Counted from the stretch's first letter, positions 6,939 to 15,954 are shown. The stretch is 32,653 nt of DNA from Dysgonomonas sp. HGC4 (GCF_001261715.1 NZ_CVRU01000102.1:1-32653); one strand, 5' to 3'. Notes: a model not told the origin generated them from the sequence alone. A program made the numbers and translations.

Positions 6939-9113
6939 ATGAGAAAGAAGCTATTGCTAACAGCACTTGGGTGTTGTATAGTAAGTCTTGCGTTTGCTCA
7001 GATGACCTTGAAAGGAAAAGTTCTTGATGAAGAAGGTCAGCCTGTATTGTGTGCAACGGTTCGTTTGGAGAGAACTACAATCGGTGTAGTAACTAACGAT
7101 CAGGGCGAATTTATGTTTAAAGATGTGCCCAATGGAGAGTATGTGATGCGGACGAGTCGGATGGATTTTGAGACTCAGAAGCAAAACGTAAACCAATCGG
7201 ATGACAAAATGGTTATCCAATTAAAGAAATCTTACTTAAATCTAAATGAGGTAGTTGTTACCGGAACCGGAACTTATCACCGGTTAAAAGACACACCCGT
7301 ACCTGTTGAAGTGATTACTGCTAAGGAGATCAGTAATACAGGAACTCTCAATTTCGAAGATGCTTTGGCTGCTCTGTCTACTTCTATTGCAACCAAAGGA
7401 GCTTACAACATTGTAATGAATGGTCTTAGAAATAAGCAAATTCTTATTCTAGTTGACGGTAAACGTTTGGCCGGAGACGTGGGTGGCGATAACGATCTGG
7501 AACGTATTGATATGAGTAATATCAAGCGTGTAGAAGTTGTAAAAGGAGGAGCTTCCTCTCTATATGGTTCGGAGGCTATGGGTGGTGTAATTAATATTAT
7601 AACCAATACTCCACAAAGTACTGTAGATGTTGTATCTGCAACACGAGTTTCTAAGTATGGACAATTCAACCAGAATACCAACCTAGGGTTTAAAGTAGGC
7701 AAGCTGTCTTCTCAAACTACCTATCAACGCCGACAAACCGAAGGGTGGCAATTGAGTCCGTATGAGATTAAATCTCTGAGTAAACCTACTCGCGATACCT
7801 TAGTAGAAACAGGTAAGCAGGCTATGGCAGCTTACAAATCGAATACCGTATCTCAGAAGTTTATGTATAATCCGACCAAGAAATCGTCGATTTATACCAA
7901 AGGAGTTTATTTCGATAAAAAAACCGATCGTCCTTATGCTGACTATGCATACGATATGTTTTACAAAGATTACAACTTTGCTCTAGGAGGAGATTATCAT
8001 TTCAGAAAACACGTCAATTACATCACATTCGATTCCTATTTCGATAACTACGAGTATTATAAAGATTACTTGAAGAAATCAGGAAAGTTTGAAGCCGGAG
8101 ATCGTGACCTTACCAAGCGTCAACGTCTTTTCAATACCACGATAAAAGGCGTATTCAGCCTCGGTGAAAATCATAAATTAAATACGGGACTCGATTTCAT
8201 GAACGAGTATATGAAAAATCCCGAAAGTCTAGCAGAGTCCAAATCGGCATATACAATGGCATTTTATGCTCAGGATGAAATCAAGGTAATAGAGCGTTTA
8301 TCGGTTGTTGCCGGATTTCGTTTGCTGCATCACGAAACATTCAAAAATAAATTCAATCCAAAAGTTTCGGCTATGTATGCTTTAGATCATTTCAATTTCA
8401 GAGCATCCTATGCCGCAGGATTCAGAGCCCCCAATCTGCAAGAGTTGTATTACGATAAAATATCGGGAAGCATGGTTAGTCAGGGAAATACAAATCTGAA
8501 ACCTGAAAGATCTAATTACTACTCTCTTAATACCGAGTATATAAGCGATCATTTTACCCTTTCGATAACAGGTTATATCAATAATATAAAAGATATTATC
8601 GACAGACAAGTGCAACCTCTCACTCCCGAAGATGAGGCAGGCGGTATTAAAACCCGTTATATGTACAACAATGTATCTAAGGCACGTACTCAGGGTGTAG
8701 ATGTTTCGATGAATACATTTCTGGGAGAAGGTTTTTCGATAGGCTTGAATTATAGTTACCTGGATGCTCGTAACAGAGTCGAAAATAAACCACTATTCGG
8801 GTCGAGTCGCCATACAGGAATTGTAAACGGAAACTGGATGAAGGAATGGAAAACGTATCGTTTGAATGTGAACTTGAATAGTCGCTTACAAAGCGAAACA
8901 TACTATTCGGACATGAATGCCCGCCCTTTTCAATTGTGGAATCTGGCAACAAGCCATTCGTTTACAGGAGCAAAAAAACTAATTTTTGAACCCGGATTTG
9001 GAATCGAAAATATATTCAATTTCAGAGACGAGAAACCTTTTGGAAGTAAATATGCAACTACTTCTCCCGGAAGAACTGTATTTGTAAGCTTAACCTTAAA
9101 ATTTAAGAACTAA
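6939..9113 (+). CDS. btuB: BtuB-like TonB-dependent outer-membrane receptor
   Basis: 724 residues. A signal peptide (1-20) precedes a carboxypeptidase-regulatory-like domain (about 22-100, GKVLDEEGQPVLCATVRLE) common in Bacteroidota receptors. The plug domain (about 112-220) contains PVPVEVITAKEI, GLRNKQILILVDGKR and VEVVKGGASSLYGSEAMGGVINI; the rest is the 22-strand beta-barrel. TonB energy would drive uptake of a large ligand across the outer membrane. The cobalamin riboswitch just upstream makes cobalamin or another corrinoid the most likely ligand. The start of the exported chelatase gene overlaps the stop by one base, so the two are translationally coupled. A haem or cobalt-chelate ligand is the alternative, given that partner. 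Confidence 0.85.
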   Translation: MRKKLLLTALGCCIVSLAFAQMTLKGKVLDEEGQPVLCATVRLERTTIGVVTNDQGEFMFKDVPNGEYVMRTSRMDFETQKQNVNQSDDKMVIQLKKSYLNLNEVVVTGTGTYHRLKDTPVPVEVITAKEISNTGTLNFEDALAALSTSIATKGAYNIVMNGLRNKQILILVDGKRLAGDVGGDNDLERIDMSNIKRVEVVKGGASSLYGSEAMGGVINIITNTPQSTVDVVSATRVSKYGQFNQNTNLGFKVGKLSSQTTYQRRQTEGWQLSPYEIKSLSKPTRDTLVETGKQAMAAYKSNTVSQKFMYNPTKKSSIYTKGVYFDKKTDRPYADYAYDMFYKDYNFALGGDYHFRKHVNYITFDSYFDNYEYYKDYLKKSGKFEAGDRDLTKRQRLFNTTIKGVFSLGENHKLNTGLDFMNEYMKNPESLAESKSAYTMAFYAQDEIKVIERLSVVAGFRLLHHETFKNKFNPKVSAMYALDHFNFRASYAAGFRAPNLQELYYDKISGSMVSQGNTNLKPERSNYYSLNTEYISDHFTLSITGYINNIKDIIDRQVQPLTPEDEAGGIKTRYMYNNVSKARTQGVDVSMNTFLGEGFSIGLNYSYLDARNRVENKPLFGSSRHTGIVNGNWMKEWKTYRLNVNLNSRLQSETYYSDMNARPFQLWNLATSHSFTGAKKLIFEPGFGIENIFNFRDEKPFGSKYATTSPGRTVFVSLTLKFKN

Positions 9114-10039
9114 TGAAAAATCTACTTTTTATACTGTTAATGCTCGCAGCAATGGTAAATGTATCTGCTCACGGAGGTAAAAACCACGAGCATTCTAATA
9201 TATTCGAAAATCTGCAAGGACACGATAAAGCAGCAATACTAATGGTACATTTTGGTACTACACACGATGATACCCGTGCGATGACTATCGATGCCTTGAA
9301 CAAAAAAGCTCAGGCAGAGTTTCCCGGTGTGGAAGTGCGTGAGGCATATACTGCACGAATTGTAATAAAGCGTTTGGGCGAACGTGGCATCATGAAGCAA
9401 AAACCACAAGATGCGTTGGCGCAGTTGAAAAAGGACGGTTATACCCATATTCTAATTCAGCCATCCACTATAATCGATGGAGTAGAAATGGAGTCTATAC
9501 AGAAAGATGTCGCAGAGATGCTATCGGACTTCAAAGAAATCAGAATTGGAGATCCTTTGCTTTATAGCCCTGAGGATTATGAGAACCTAATAGGTGTATT
9601 AACCAAAAATATTGACCCTAATACTGCTTATGTTTGGGTGGGACATGGTACATCCGATTCTAATACTGCTCAGTATGCTATGCTCGACTATATGTTGAAA
9701 GCCAAAGGTCACAGCAATTGTTTTGTGGGAACTATTGAGGGATACCCTTCTTTTGATGATATGCATCAACAATTGAAAGCTTCGGGATTGAAAAAAGTAG
9801 TACTTGTACCACTTATGTTTGTTGCCGGAGAGCATGCCAAAAATGACATTGCAGAAGACTGGAAAAACGACCTCGAAAAAGAAGGCTATTCTGTGGAGGT
9901 AAGAATGGAAGGATTGGGACAAAACCCCGAAGTACAAGACTTATATATCTCTCATCTGAAATTTAAATCAGCACATCGTAAAATCGGTATCATAGAAAAG
10001 AAAGCAATCTATGAAGTGACCGGCGAAAAGATGGAATAA
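9113..10039 (+). CDS. cbiK: exported CbiK-type chelatase
   Basis: 308 residues. Residues 1-19 are a Sec signal peptide (cleavage after VSA), so unlike Salmonella CbiK this enzyme acts outside the cytoplasm. The mature protein begins HGGKNHEH, a histidine-rich stretch that could bind metal. The chelatase fold follows (AILMVHFGTTHDDTR at about 41-55). The three CbiK metal/catalytic residues appear intact: His178 (VGHGT), Glu209 (TIEGYP) and His241 (GEHAKND), with spacings close to Salmonella His145, Glu175 and His207. The family inserts Co2+ into sirohydrochlorin. Exported relatives are known in Desulfovibrio, and the related Porphyromonas gingivalis IhtB, encoded with a TonB receptor, is proposed to act on haem. 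Coupling to a riboswitch-controlled receptor suggests cobalt or tetrapyrrole acquisition. The physiological substrate is uncertain. Confidence 0.88.
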   Translation: MKNLLFILLMLAAMVNVSAHGGKNHEHSNIFENLQGHDKAAILMVHFGTTHDDTRAMTIDALNKKAQAEFPGVEVREAYTARIVIKRLGERGIMKQKPQDALAQLKKDGYTHILIQPSTIIDGVEMESIQKDVAEMLSDFKEIRIGDPLLYSPEDYENLIGVLTKNIDPNTAYVWVGHGTSDSNTAQYAMLDYMLKAKGHSNCFVGTIEGYPSFDDMHQQLKASGLKKVVLVPLMFVAGEHAKNDIAEDWKNDLEKEGYSVEVRMEGLGQNPEVQDLYISHLKFKSAHRKIGIIEKKAIYEVTGEKME

Positions 10040-10057
10040 GGTTGATTTACCTTTTTT
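10038..10057 (+). terminator. weak terminator or attenuator after the chelatase gene
   Basis: AAGGT (10038-10042) and ACCTT (10049-10053) form a 5-base stem with a 6-base loop, running into a T tract. A second small hairpin (AGGTC 10093-10097, GACCT 10101-10105, then five T including the last stem base) follows. These may reduce readthrough into the second receptor without blocking it. Confidence 0.35.
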
Positions 10058-10121
10058 ATTTGAATACAATAATATACCCATAAACAAGAAATAGGTCTGA
10101 GACCTTTTTACAATGGAAATC

Positions 10122-12479
10122 ATGAAAAAAGTAATTTTTTCTGCTATCGCGTTGATGGCAGTGAGTGATATGTCAGCTCAGAATAAGAGCATGGTAGATA
10201 CAGTATATTCTATCAGTGAAATTGAAGTAGTAGACTTTAGCCGAAAGAAAACAGAAATAGGCAAGCTGAATGTTCCTTTGGAATATTTGCCGATGACAAT
10301 AAATACAGTTTCTTACAAAGACCTCGAAATACGAGGAATCGTAAATATAGAGGATGCCGTAAAATTCCTTCCCGGAGTGCGTATGCAAACCTCTTACGGA
10401 TCGTTTCAAACACTTACAGTACGTGGTTTTAACTATACGCCTATAATGGTGGATGGTATAAGAGACGAGCGTACGATGATAAATTCATATCCCGTAGCAG
10501 ACCTTACAGATGTTGAATCGATGGAATTATTGAAAGGTCCAGCATCAGTTCTTTACGGACAATCGGTTATAGGTGGCGTTTTGAATATTGTAAGAAAATC
10601 GCCAACACCTTACAATGTAGTGAATGCACGCATGGTTTATGGTAGCTGGGACAACAAACAGGCTTCGATGGACTTTGGTGGAAAGCTATACAAATCGGTT
10701 AATTATAGAGCCTTGCTAAATTATGCAAATCAAGATGGATGGAGAGATAACGGAAATAAACGTTTTTCAGGTTATTTTGCATTAGCTTCTAAAATAGATG
10801 CAACAAGTAATATTGATGTTCGTGCAGGTTTCAATAGAGACTGGTATGGTACCGAAATTGGTTTACCTCCCAATATGACAAACGATGTATTTAATACCAG
10901 CGATGGTGCATTGTTTTTGAATAAAGGGCAAATGCAACCGGGTTTGAACAGAGAGTCACGCTACAACAGTCAATCTGATTTCTTCAAAAACTATGGATGG
11001 AATGTGACTGCGAAATATGATAAAAAGTTTAGTGATCATTTGAAGCTGCAAAATCATGCCTCTTATTTTGATGATGATATCAATTATTTCGGAACCGAAT
11101 CTCTTAAATATCTGGAAAGTGATAAGGCTATTTACGATCACTATTATATGACTAAAAATAAGGCAGGCGAACAGGTGAAGAAATACATTTGCCTCGATAG
11201 TGTATACTTAGCATCGCCTTTGAGATTCTCTCACATGGCAAAGACATTAAGCAATCAACTTGAACTTTCTGGCGATTTTTACACCGGTGGCATCAAGCAC
11301 AATTTTATTGCAGGATATACATTCTCGCTAATGGCTCGTAACTCTTACACCGGTTATACTCTTGCACCCATAACCGATCCTCTTAATAGCAAGTACGATG
11401 TATATGGACCGGGACTTTATTCGCGTGTTGCAGTAAACAATCCTCAGAGTATGGGGTATATGAACTCTTCGTTCAGTAAAGCTATCATCACCAAAAGTTA
11501 TATGCATAGTATCTACTTTCAGGACTTAGTAGAACTAGATGATAAATGGAAAGTGATGTTGGCAGGTCGTTACGACTTCTTTAAATATATGAGAGCAAAT
11601 GCGCCTACTTACGATGGTGGAAGACAATACCACAAATCGGAACAGACAGCATATAGTATTAACAATACCTCGTCGTTTACTTATCGTGCAGGTGTTGTAT
11701 ATATGCCAACAAAAGATCTTTCGGTATATGGTTCGATGGCTTCATTCTTTAATCCTTATCGCGATTTTTATGCTGAAAATGTAATCTATATAAACTCAAA
11801 CGGTGATAGATTTCACCCATCAGATGGTAAGGAAATATTCAAGCCTCAAACAGGTTATCAAGGTGAAGTGGGAGTTCGCTATAACTTGGGAAAATATGTA
11901 CAGGCAACGGGTAGTGTATTTTACATAATCAGAAACAATGAAAAGAAGACATTAAAGACAGATGAGGTTGATGAGGATGGCATCACTAAATCGGTAGTGG
12001 GACAAGTAGGTTCATCCGGATCTAAAGGTTTCGATCTTGATATTACAGTCTTTCCTCTACAAGGTCTTAATGTAATGTTAGGTTATGGCTATACAAATGC
12101 TACTATTCGTGAAATGAAAAAGAATGATTATATGGAAAGCGAAGTTCTTAAAGGTAAAAAGTTGACGGGTGTTCCTCAAAATACATTTTTTGCAGCAGCC
12201 AATTACCTTATACAGAAAGGTGCATTCAAAAACTTAGGATTTGTGACTACCGTTTCGTATATGGATAAGGTATATCGTAATACCGATAACACATCCGAAT
12301 ATCCTTCGTATTGGTTGGTAGATATGGGGGTTTCGTATAAGTTGAAAAACAACGTTCGCCTTTCAGGAAATGTGAATAATGTATTCGACAAAGACTATCT
12401 CAACCAGTCACTAGGTTCTCAGATGGTACCAAGTATGCCTCGAAATTTCTTGCTTACAATGGCTTATACTTTAAGGTAA
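10122..12479 (+). CDS. TonB-dependent siderophore-type receptor
   Basis: 785 residues from the ATG at 10122, chosen because it places the basic MKK start directly before the hydrophobic signal core (cleavage after MSA); an in-frame ATG at 10113 is the alternative. There is no carboxypeptidase-like domain. The plug occupies about residues 45-155 (PMTINTVSYKDLE, TVRGFNYTPIMVDGIRDE, VESMELLKGPASVLYGQSVIGGVLNIVRKSP), the pattern of FhuA/FpvA-type siderophore receptors. The C-terminus ends in aromatic barrel strands (NVNNVFDKDYLNQS). It lies 82 bases after the chelatase gene and one base before the first PepSY gene, a pairing typical of siderophore import. In this operon the ligand could instead be a cobalt complex or corrinoid; that part is inference. 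Confidence 0.88.
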   Translation: MKKVIFSAIALMAVSDMSAQNKSMVDTVYSISEIEVVDFSRKKTEIGKLNVPLEYLPMTINTVSYKDLEIRGIVNIEDAVKFLPGVRMQTSYGSFQTLTVRGFNYTPIMVDGIRDERTMINSYPVADLTDVESMELLKGPASVLYGQSVIGGVLNIVRKSPTPYNVVNARMVYGSWDNKQASMDFGGKLYKSVNYRALLNYANQDGWRDNGNKRFSGYFALASKIDATSNIDVRAGFNRDWYGTEIGLPPNMTNDVFNTSDGALFLNKGQMQPGLNRESRYNSQSDFFKNYGWNVTAKYDKKFSDHLKLQNHASYFDDDINYFGTESLKYLESDKAIYDHYYMTKNKAGEQVKKYICLDSVYLASPLRFSHMAKTLSNQLELSGDFYTGGIKHNFIAGYTFSLMARNSYTGYTLAPITDPLNSKYDVYGPGLYSRVAVNNPQSMGYMNSSFSKAIITKSYMHSIYFQDLVELDDKWKVMLAGRYDFFKYMRANAPTYDGGRQYHKSEQTAYSINNTSSFTYRAGVVYMPTKDLSVYGSMASFFNPYRDFYAENVIYINSNGDRFHPSDGKEIFKPQTGYQGEVGVRYNLGKYVQATGSVFYIIRNNEKKTLKTDEVDEDGITKSVVGQVGSSGSKGFDLDITVFPLQGLNVMLGYGYTNATIREMKKNDYMESEVLKGKKLTGVPQNTFFAAANYLIQKGAFKNLGFVTTVSYMDKVYRNTDNTSEYPSYWLVDMGVSYKLKNNVRLSGNVNNVFDKDYLNQSLGSQMVPSMPRNFLLTMAYTLR

Positions 12480-12480
12480 T

Positions 12481-13959
12481 ATGCTAAAAAGAATTCTATA
12501 TTCTATTCACAGGGTGCTGGGGACTTTCCTTAGTATCCTGTTTCTTGTTTGGTTTCTATCGGGTTTTGTGATGATTTATCACAACTTTCCGAGAGTAACA
12601 CCGCAAGACCGCAACCGAACAACGGAAGTATTATCTTCCGATATGCCCGGAATAGGAGAGGTTCTGAATCGTATCTATCCTGATACATTGATTCAACGAA
12701 TAAGTCTTAAAATTACCAGCTACGGGCAGTCTGTATTCGAAGTCTCGACCAAAGATAGCAGCTATAATCTGGTTGCTGATTCGAGCGAGTTTATAAGAAA
12801 AGTGAACTATGCTCAAATAGAGAATTATGCTCGAAAATGGAGTATTGCGGATATTGTAAAAGTAGATACACTGAGCGAAGTAGATCAATGGATACCATTC
12901 AATAGGTTAGCGAAGGATATGCCAATCTATAAATTTCACTTTGGCGATACCAAAAAGCATCAGCTTTATATCTCCTCACGTACGGGTGAGGCTCTTCAAT
13001 TTACCGATAAAGACAGTCGCTTCTGGGCATGGTTGGGAGCTATTCCGCATTGGGTATATTTTACCTCTCTACGTCAGGATGGCGAATTGTGGAATACTAC
13101 CGTTATCTGGTTATCTGGCTTAGGCTCTATTATGTGCTTGATCGGGTTTGGGCTGGGTATTTATATGCTTGTGAAGCAATATCGAAAGAAGAAAAAAGTA
13201 GGCACACCGTATCGTAAGTTCTCTTATAAATGGCATCATGTCTTAGGTTTTGTTTTCGGAATATTTGTATTCACTTTCGTGTTTAGTGGAATGATGTCAT
13301 TGGCTAGTATTCCCGATTGGGTTATTAGGGAGAGCAAACCGTCAGGTAGACGAGGTATGTTTGGTTCCTCATCCATGCTAAAACTAAAGGAGTACCAGCT
13401 TGATTATCGGGCAATCTTGTTATACTATCCTGATGGTGTGAAAGGAATTGAATGGACAGGTTTTGACAAAACTCCTATTTATAAAGTAGTAACCTTAGAT
13501 AGTATTTATGTGTTAGATGCTTCGGCAAATAATATAGCACCGCTTCTGTTGACAGAGCAAGTCGTAAAGGATAAATACACGAGCCAACATAAAGAACCTA
13601 TTACTTTATCGGTGATGACCGAATATGATAATTACTATGTCGACCGTAAGAACAAACTACCATTGCCTGTCTACAAAATAGATATAAATGATGCTGATAA
13701 AACAACCTATTATGTGAATCCTCAAACGGGAGATGTGCGTTCCTATACAACAAAATCGCGCGTGCACAAATGGATGTATCAGGGATTGCATAGCTTCAAC
13801 TTTAAGTTTTTGGCAGAGCATCCCATTCTTTGGAATATTGTTATGTGGGGAACTATGATTGGGGGAACATTGGTGTCGTTAAGTGGTGTTTTACTCAGCT
13901 ATAAATATCTGCGACGAAAGTTGAAACGGTTAACGAGAAAAAATTGTAAGAAAGAATGA
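12481..13959 (+). CDS. PepSY-domain inner-membrane protein 1
   Basis: 492 residues with four predicted membrane helices (about 11-33, 206-231, 251-276, 447-472) and two large periplasmic PepSY-containing loops. Histidines next to the helices are conserved in both copies here: His10 (YSIHRVLG), the His252-His253 pair (KWHHVLG), and the HKWMYQGLHSF segment before the last helix. The family (PepSY-associated TM helix; FoxB, FpvG and PiuB are characterised or proposed members) is linked to reduction or release of metal from siderophores, probably using haem. It starts one base after the siderophore-type receptor. A role in reducing a metal chelate in the periplasm is the best guess. Confidence 0.82.
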   Translation: MLKRILYSIHRVLGTFLSILFLVWFLSGFVMIYHNFPRVTPQDRNRTTEVLSSDMPGIGEVLNRIYPDTLIQRISLKITSYGQSVFEVSTKDSSYNLVADSSEFIRKVNYAQIENYARKWSIADIVKVDTLSEVDQWIPFNRLAKDMPIYKFHFGDTKKHQLYISSRTGEALQFTDKDSRFWAWLGAIPHWVYFTSLRQDGELWNTTVIWLSGLGSIMCLIGFGLGIYMLVKQYRKKKKVGTPYRKFSYKWHHVLGFVFGIFVFTFVFSGMMSLASIPDWVIRESKPSGRRGMFGSSSMLKLKEYQLDYRAILLYYPDGVKGIEWTGFDKTPIYKVVTLDSIYVLDASANNIAPLLLTEQVVKDKYTSQHKEPITLSVMTEYDNYYVDRKNKLPLPVYKIDINDADKTTYYVNPQTGDVRSYTTKSRVHKWMYQGLHSFNFKFLAEHPILWNIVMWGTMIGGTLVSLSGVLLSYKYLRRKLKRLTRKNCKKE

Positions 13960-15422
13960 TACGAAAGTTTATATATTCCATCCACAGAGTATTGGGAGCA
14001 GTAGTTAGTCTACTGTTCCTAATGTGGTTTATTACAGGCTTGGTTTTGGTATACCATCCATTCCCCAATGTAACCCAAGAAGAAAAGAATCAGAGACTCG
14101 AAATACTACCCGATTCATTGCCCGATATTATGGCTCTAGTCAATAAATTACCCGAGGGAGAAACTGCCCGAAAGATACAATTGAGCGAGTTGCAAGGGCA
14201 GACATTACTATCAGTATCTACTAAAGAAAACCAATATGTATTTAATGCAGATACTACTGAGGAAGTAAAGCCTTTAAACTATCAGGCAATCGAAAAAATA
14301 GCAAAAGCATGGAGCAATGCACCCATCGAAAGGGTTGATACTCTGAAAGAATTGGAGCAATGGATCATGTACCGCAAATACGAAAAAGAGCTGCCGATCT
14401 ACAAATTTTATTTTGCCGATGATGAGAAACATCAATTGTATATATCCTCCCGAAGTGGCGAGGTACAACAGTTTACAGACAAGGACAGCCGCTTTTGGTC
14501 GTGGATAGGCTTTATTCCCCACACCTTTTATATACCCGCACTTCGTAAGCATACACAAACGTGGATTCTTACCATCACCGTATTGGCTTCGCTGGGTTTG
14601 GTAATGTGTCTCGCAGGCGTGTATGTGGGTGTAGATGCCTATTATAGAAGATATAAGCGAAAAGGAAAGTTCGAAAGCCCCTATCGAAAACGTTGGTATT
14701 GGTGGCATCACGTAGTCGGTATGATCTTCGGAATATTTCTTCTCACTTGGGCATTTAGCGGAGTCATGTCTCTGAGAAAAGTACCTCAATGGATGGTGAA
14801 AACGCATGAGGAATATAAAATTCCCATGAAAATAAAAGGCAAAAGAATATCTCCTGATAAGTATCAGTTTGACTATAAATTATTGAAACAGACTTATCCT
14901 GAACTGAAACAAATAGAATGGACTCATTTTCAGGGAATACCTATCTATGAGATTGTTGCAGGTAATCAGAAGTTATTTATAGATGCCTCATTCAATGAAG
15001 CCAAAGAATTATTCTTGCCTTCAGAAGCAATCGAAAAATCAATCCGTGCCATTCATGGAGATAGCGTTGCCTTTACCGTAAAACTGATAAATGAGTATGA
15101 GGATTATTATTTGCCCTGGAAGCGAGATTTAGGTTTACCTGCCTATAAAGTAGAAGTTTCCGATGCAGATAAGAGCCTTTATTATATCAATGCGAAAACG
15201 GGAGATTATAAATACCTCAATCAGAACCGTAAAGCCCGTAAATGGATGTTTCAGGCATTACATTATTTCCATATCAAATGGCTGATGGACAGACCTGTTC
15301 TTTGGACTATCGTTCTTTGGACATTGTCCATCGGTTGTATCATTGTTTCCGGTACAGGAGTCTGGTTGAGTTGGAGGTATTTCAGCCGAAAATGGAAGCA
15401 AAATTGTAAAACAAAGGTGTAG
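13956..15422 (+). CDS. PepSY-domain inner-membrane protein 2
   Basis: 488 residues, a paralogue of the protein just upstream with the same order of landmarks: YSIHRVLG at the start, KHQLYISSRSGEVQQFTDKDSRFW in the first loop, WWHHVVG before the third helix, and RKWMFQALHYFHIKW before the fourth. The ATGA overlap (13956-13959) indicates translational coupling, and equal dosage suggests the two could form a heterodimer. Expected role as for its neighbour: reduction or processing of a TonB-imported metal complex at the inner membrane. Sequence ends in a basic cytoplasmic tail. No terminator is seen after it. Confidence 0.82.
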   Translation: MIRKFIYSIHRVLGAVVSLLFLMWFITGLVLVYHPFPNVTQEEKNQRLEILPDSLPDIMALVNKLPEGETARKIQLSELQGQTLLSVSTKENQYVFNADTTEEVKPLNYQAIEKIAKAWSNAPIERVDTLKELEQWIMYRKYEKELPIYKFYFADDEKHQLYISSRSGEVQQFTDKDSRFWSWIGFIPHTFYIPALRKHTQTWILTITVLASLGLVMCLAGVYVGVDAYYRRYKRKGKFESPYRKRWYWWHHVVGMIFGIFLLTWAFSGVMSLRKVPQWMVKTHEEYKIPMKIKGKRISPDKYQFDYKLLKQTYPELKQIEWTHFQGIPIYEIVAGNQKLFIDASFNEAKELFLPSEAIEKSIRAIHGDSVAFTVKLINEYEDYYLPWKRDLGLPAYKVEVSDADKSLYYINAKTGDYKYLNQNRKARKWMFQALHYFHIKWLMDRPVLWTIVLWTLSIGCIIVSGTGVWLSWRYFSRKWKQNCKTKV

Positions 15423-15432
15423 GAGTGAATCT

Positions 15433-15570
15433 ATGTATTCTATTTTACTAACGCACGCTATCGGGTTTGTTCATCATTTTGCCTTGATGCAAAACGAAGC
15501 AAAAGATCAAGACTGTGCCTTTTGCATGACCCGCTCAGACTCGAAAGCTAAAACAAAAGAAAACATTTAA
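15433..15570 (+). CDS. possible 45-residue ORF with CxxC
   Basis: ATG to TAA frame reading MYSILLTHAIGFVHHF... with DCAFC in the middle and a basic tail. AGGAG at 15421-15425 lies 7 bases before the ATG, unusual here because Bacteroidota rarely use Shine-Dalgarno sites. I do not recognise the peptide. It lies at the left side of a repeat-like, structured block, and its DNA contains inverted repeats (15487-15494 with 15520-15527), so it may not be a real gene. Confidence 0.2.
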   Translation: MYSILLTHAIGFVHHFALMQNEAKDQDCAFCMTRSDSKAKTKENI

Positions 15571-15579
15571 AGCTAATAT

Positions 15580-15880
15580 CCTTTTGTTTCTTAACGCTTT
15601 CCTCATCTATCGGGTGCCCCATGCAACCGCCAATGTCGAAAACCTGACGGATAAGAACTTATTACGTGCGTAAGCCTCGGTGCATCAGTGGTACAGCCGT
15701 TAGCTGACTGTGAAGTGGGCGTAAAACTAAACGTGCCGTAAGGCAGTAGGTTTAGTGTAGCCTACAAGCTAGTCAGATAGGCGAGCCACGTAGCACAAAG
15801 TCTTTTTGGTTCCTTTTGCGGCTTTGGGCAAAAGGAATGCAAGGAATCTTTGATTACGCGCAGCAAAAAAGAATGAAAAG
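15580..15880. other. GC-rich, hairpin-rich non-coding block of unknown nature
   Basis: Bases 15601-15840 are about 50% G+C by hand count (120 of 240), well above the surrounding AT-rich DNA, and hold no convincing gene. Paired segments include ACTAAAC 15726-15732 with GTTTAGT 15750-15756 (enclosing TGCC/GGCA), GCCTA 15760-15764 with TAGGC 15778-15782, CTGACT 15704-15709 with AGTCAG 15771-15776, and TTCCTTTTG 15810-15818 with CAAAAGGAA 15829-15837. The last resembles repeats I associate with intergenic regions in other Bacteroidota. It may be a dispersed repeat, a remnant of a mobile element, or a structured RNA in the leader of the corrin operon. No cobalamin aptamer landmarks are present. 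Confidence 0.5.
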
Positions 15881-15909
15881 ATTAAACGTTTAGAGATATC
15901 AACTCTTAA

Positions 15910-15937
15910 TTGACATAATTAATAAAGAATACTTTAA
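15910..15937 (+). promoter_or_regulatory. possible promoter of the corrin-ring operon
   Basis: TTG (15910-15912) and TACTTTAA (15930-15937) are 17 bases apart. The -7 box matches TAnnTTTG in all but two positions. It is the best candidate just before cbiH, but weak; transcription could also continue from the PepSY genes. Confidence 0.3.
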
Positions 15938-15954
15938 AGAATTTAAAATACGAT

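Noticed and set aside
14274-14807. 177-codon open frame on the minus strand
   Set aside because: It lies fully inside the second PepSY gene, has no recognisable domain or promoter, and the plus-strand product is clearly real.
15423-15954. A cobalamin riboswitch or a tRNA in the structured block
   Set aside because: No B12 box, no AAAAGGGAA or CCGCxxCTGT landmarks, and no cloverleaf or T-loop GTTCRA pattern was found.
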